DNA of 64,000 bases from Warburgia ugandensis (lineage: Eukaryota > Streptophyta > Magnoliopsida > Canellales > Canellaceae). The first letter of the stretch is position 1, and each line of letters begins with the position of its first letter. This document shows positions 60,356-64,000 of the stretch, one piece after another. Made by a program: the position numbers and the translations under genes. The stretch lies in NCBI GenBank assembly GCA_035236585.1, contig CP141139.1, forward strand, positions 50,537,217-50,601,216, written 5' to 3'. The notes beneath the pieces are model-generated. The model ran no database searches and was not told where the DNA came from. It saw nothing but the letters and a program-made list of their open reading frames with translations.

Positions 60356-60589
60356 ATTATGTTGGACACCACACATTGCCATCACTTGTTTGCAAAATTT
60401 AGTAAGTGTGAGCAATGCATTTCCTAGGCCATGTTATATTGAGAGATGAAGTAGTAGTAGACCCGATGAAGATGGAGGCAATGTTGAGTTGGGAGCAACC
60501 ACAATAGTGATCGAGATTCACTGTTTCCTTAATTTGGCATGTTATTATCATAGATTTATCAAAGGGATTCTATATGATTGTATTGCCTC

Positions 60590-61130
60590 TGACTACCCTG
60601 TCCGGGAAGGACACCAAATTTTTTTGGAGTGATGCTTATGAGGAGAGCTTTCAAAAGCTCAAAAGAAGACTTACCTCTATACTAGTGTTGACACTTCCCC
60701 AATGATCTGGTAGTTTTATAGTTTATTACAATTCCTCTGGCAAGGGGCTGAGAGGAGTTTTAATGCAGCATGATAGAGTGATTGCTTATGTGTCTTGACA
60801 GTTGAAGGCACATGAGGTAAACTACCCAACTTGTGATTTGGAGTTAGCAGTGTAGTATTTGCACTAAATATGTGGAGACATCACCTTTGTGGAGAGAAGT
60901 TTAAGGTTTTCACTGATCATAAAAGCTTCAAGTACTTCTTTACTCTGAGTGACTTGAATGTGAGACAGTGTAAAGGATTTTGACTTCACATTCCAGTACC
61001 ACCTTGGGAAGGCAAGTGTAGTAGTAAGTGTCTTGAGTAGGAAGTTGAGTGCAGCAATTGCCAACTTATCTATCATATCAAGCTTCATTGATATAATTTT
61101 ACAAGCATGGGTGGTGGATATAGAGACATA
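60590..61130 (+). pseudogene. Gypsy RNase H (fossil)
   Basis: FFWSDAYEESFQKLKRRLTS, GSFIVYYNSSGKGLRGVLMQ, RVIAYVS and NYPTCDLELA follow the Gypsy RNase H order (WxxxCExSFQELKxRLTSAPVL; DASxxGLGCVLMQ; VIAYASRQLKxHExNYPTHDLELA). Broken several times. Confidence 0.85.
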
Positions 61131-61259
61131 AGCCTTGACAGAAAAGGCAATTTTCACTACAAGGCAGGATGATGGCATACAATTTCAGGATAGACAAGTG
61201 GTAACAACTATTGATGATTTGAGACGAGAGCCACTCTAGGAGTCTCGCTAGTCATAGTT

Positions 61260-61781
61260 AATATTCATCTTAGAGGTACGAAGATGTAACAAGATCTGAG
61301 ATGGTGCTTTTGGTGGAACAGGATGAAGAGAGATATGGGAGTGGGTAGCACAGTGTTTAGCCTGTCAACAAGTCAAGGTCAACTGTCAGAGGCCATCAAG
61401 GCTGTTATAGACATTGGATCTTCTTGAGTGGAAATAGGATCATACTACAATGGACTTCATATCTAGTCTCTCGAGGACAATGAGTGGGTATGACATGAAT
61501 TGGGTTATGGTCAATACATTGACGAAGTCTGCCCACTTCCCTCCTATTAGGCAGAGTTAAACATTTGATAACTTGGAGAGGCTTTATGTCAAGTAGAAAG
61601 TGAGATTCCACTAGACTCCTTTGACTATTATATTGGATAGGGATAGTAAATTCACATCAAAGTATTGACAAAGTGTTCAGGATGCTTTGGAGTCTATGTT
61701 AATATTTAGCACAGCTTTCCACCCTATGACAAACATCCAAATAGAGAGGCCCATTCAGACTATAAGAGACATGATGTAGGT
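61260..61781 (+). pseudogene. Gypsy integrase, truncated (fossil)
   Basis: WCFWWNRMKRDMG, a CLACQQVK-like stretch and the WDHTTMDFISSL-like stretch near 61435-61465 follow the zinc-binding and core parts of Gypsy integrase (RRxFWWxGMKRDIAxFVxxCLxCQQVKAEHQRP; W.WExITMDFVxGLP). It is cut at 61781, so the C-terminal part and any chromodomain are gone. Confidence 0.8.
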
Positions 61782-62860
61782 CATCCCACCCCATCTACCC
61801 ATATCTCCAACACTGACAACCCCCTTCTGCTCGGATTGTCGGCATTAGTAAGCCAAAAACCATTTCCTCAATCTTCCTTCTGCGACACAAAACATCCTTT
61901 GGTCATGCCTTCATTTTCTCTGGCTATGCCAGAAAAACCACCATGCCTATAAACCAAGGTCATGCATCCTCCCCATCTCCCTCCTCCAAGACCAGATTCC
62001 CTCTCTTTTTCCCTTGTGTCTCTCTTTCTTTGGCTGGACTTTGGATAGAGGCCAAGCCAAACCCACTAGCCAGTGTTGGCCCCTTTCTCCTCCCCCCCCC
62101 CCCCCCCCACCTTCTCTCTCTCTCTCTCTCTGGTTAGGTACCAAGTGGTGAATGAACCAAAACCACCTACCACCACTGCCCTCCCCATTCTCCTCTCCCT
62201 TGATAAGGCACTCCCACACCTTGTTTGAACACGACCCAATGAAAGAACATTCCACTAGAGCAGCGAGCTCGACAAGTGGGGGGATCAACTCACCACACAA
62301 CGCCCAACTCCTCTACATCACGCAGCAAACCCTAAAATAGAGAATAACGATGGGACACTAGAGAAAAGGAGAAAGCCAGCATCCCACCCCATCTGTCCAT
62401 ATCTCCGACACCGACAACCCCCTTTTGCTCGGATTGCTAGCACTAGCAACCCAAAAACCATTTCCTCGATCTTCCTTCTGTGATACAAAACATCCTTTAG
62501 TGATGCCTTATTTTTCTCTGGCTACCCCAAAAATAACCATGCCTGTAAACCAAGGTCATGCATCCTCCCCATCTCCCTCCTCCAACACCAGATTCCCTCT
62601 CTTTTTCCCCCTTGTCTCTCTTTCTCTGGCTAGACTTTGGACAATGACCAAGCTAGACCCACCAGCTAGTGCTAACCCCTTTCTCCCCTTCCATCCTCTT
62701 CCATTTGCACAGTCTAACCCACCAAGTAGGCCGGTGCACCGAATTCCCCCCCCCCCCCCCCACCCCTCTCTCTATGGTCAAGTACCAGGTGGTGATCGAA
62801 CCAGAACCACCTACCACCACTGTCCTCCCCATTCTCTTTCTCTCTCGTGCTAACTTAGCA
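61782..62860. repeat. 598-bp direct repeat pair, pyrimidine-rich on the plus strand
   Basis: CATCCCACCCCATCT begins at 61782 and 62380, and similarity continues through ACCAAGGTCATGCATCC, CCTCCTCCAA and CCACCTACCACCACTG to about 62.20 and 62.84 kb. The second copy has an extra block before its C run. Poly-C tracts lie at 62092-62108 and 62746-62761. Proline-rich and glycine-rich frames on either strand (for example 61947-62300, 62425-62853) are composition artefacts. It could be a tandem duplication of an unidentified element; no LTR or inverted ends were seen. Confidence 0.85.
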
Positions 62861-64000
62861 CGGGTAGGCCCCATTACTAACACCCATCCTAGACCTTTGA
62901 TCTCTTCCCATGCCCAATACAAAGAGCTCCACACATATCCGAGCTAACCATCATAATCCCTGCAATGCAAGGAACAAAACCCATCACTTTGTTTGTTGAT
63001 TAAAGAAGATCTAAAGATTGATCATAATTAGACCGTCAATAGGGCACCAGTTCATCTAATATGTGATAAATCCAACCATCCATCACAATATGACCAATCC
63101 ATTGTAATCCTTGTTGTGCATAAATCAAAACCCATATTAGAGCTTTGATCCAAAGCATTGTTGCAATGATTGGGCTGATCTTGATTGACTGTTGAGATCA
63201 ACCAAGGATACAAGAATGAAATTAGATCCAATTCAATGGTCAACATTGTTCACTGATTTTGTAAGATGAAGTTAATCAAATTTATTAATGTATTCTTCAA
63301 TCTAAGATGTTCAGGTGGATATACATATAGCCTAGATCAGGCACCATCACAATGATCGATCGATGATCCAGTGACACAAGCAACCAAATATCATCATATT
63401 TGACCTAAGAGAAGTAGGATTATCATCTTAACCCTTTAATTTGATTGATTTGACTATCATTAGCTTTAATTAAGTAAGATCTGTATTTGAGCATGCCTGA
63501 TTAGTTGATTAGATGGTGAATTACCTAAAATTAACATAGTGTGATCGTGATGATTCTAGAATACCTTAGGATATGAGTAGGATTTGAATCTAATAGCTAT
63601 TGGTTGCCTTAGTTTGGCATGATCTATATTATCAGCCAATCTAGGGACCCTAGGTTGAGATCCCATGACATGAATCATTGAATAATGTCAAAATATAGTA
63701 AAGTAAGAACTAGAGATATGATCTTTACATTATAACTATGAATCCAACTTAATTGAATGGATTGGATTCTAAATTAGACATCAATGTGTGAAATCAGGTA
63801 ATGGGACTCAATCGAGCCGATTCTGTAGTTGAGTCCAAATGGTAGCTTCGGAGGTATACGCGAGCGGTTCTTCATTTGAAGTAGGTGATGACATTTAATA
63901 TGTGCATGTTATTATTTTAAAATCATAGATTTTTATCACACCAAGTCTATATTTATGAATGAATGCTATATATGTAATACTATATCATGATCCTTATTGA
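62861..64000. other. spacer, no gene recognised
   Basis: AT-rich, without recognisable coding or repeat features except a short GATCGATCGATGATC near 63354. Confidence 0.45.

Larger units (their letters stand above)
53900..61781 (+). mobile_element. Ty3/Gypsy (Del/Tekay-like) LTR retrotransposon, broken and 3'-truncated
   Basis: In order: a 5' LTR ending ACATCACA at 55938, a primer site TGGTATCAAAGC (55942-55953, methionine-tRNA type), gag (56.29-56.51 kb, then from about 58.66 kb), protease (59.28-59.56 kb), reverse transcriptase (59.88-60.35 kb), RNase H (about 60.6-61.1 kb) and integrase (about 61.26-61.78 kb). The integrase is cut off at 61781, where an unrelated repeat begins, so the 3' LTR is missing. 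The left edge of the 5' LTR could not be fixed. Well over ten breaks are present, so it is an old fossil. Order protease-RT-RNase H-integrase identifies Gypsy; the long LTR and gag type suggest Del/Tekay. Confidence 0.85.

Noticed and set aside
61947-62947. Pro-rich and Gly-rich frames in the 598-bp repeat pair
   Set aside because: Both strands and several frames are open because of C/T-rich composition; no domain is recognisable.

Overview
This looks like nuclear DNA of a flowering plant: AT-rich, intron-bearing, full of degraded plant-type transposons (CACTA/En-Spm, Ty1/Copia, Ty3/Gypsy, L1-type LINE, tRNA-derived SINEs) and long (CT)n or (AG)n microsatellites. The exact lineage cannot be fixed from the sequence; nothing bacterial, viral or organellar was seen.

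Only one intact host gene is convincing. It is a two-exon LRR receptor kinase at 20458-24198 (+), predicted at 1100 residues, which matches the Arabidopsis At1g74360/NILR1 type along its whole length, including the ectodomain island and an RD kinase. About 6 kb downstream (30510-30890) lies a decayed copy of the end of the same gene plus its 3' UTR, so the locus was once duplicated.

Layout. 1-7045: gene-poor spacer with a 51-bp tandem duplication, a CT microsatellite and a possible solo LTR. About 7045-16863: one large decayed CACTA DNA transposon, with its TNP2-type transposase split by a clean 2.94-kb solo LTR (9190-12132, target duplication AGTGG) and a striking array of subterminal palindromic repeats at the right end. 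16864-20457: spacer with 174-bp repeats and a CT tract, then the kinase promoter. 24199-32380: kinase 3' flank, a long-inverted-repeat element with an extremely G-rich core (25283-26075), SINE pieces, the kinase pseudogene and an RNase H remnant. 32386-40745: a reverse-oriented Copia element with 234-bp LTRs and target duplication GAAAC, itself interrupted by about 3.8 kb that carries a second, opposite-facing Copia fragment. 43.86-47 kb: a Tork-like Copia 3' half and LTR. 47.6-48.1 kb: a possible gag remnant. 49.8-51.7 kb: a reverse-oriented LINE end. 53.9-61.8 kb: a decayed Del/Tekay-like Gypsy element whose gag is split by a probable solo LTR. 61.8-62.9 kb: a pyrimidine-rich 598-bp repeat pair. 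The rest shows no gene.

No new multi-gene system was found. The items most worth a second look are the CACTA terminal repeat array, the G-rich inverted-repeat element, and the receptor-kinase duplication remnant.
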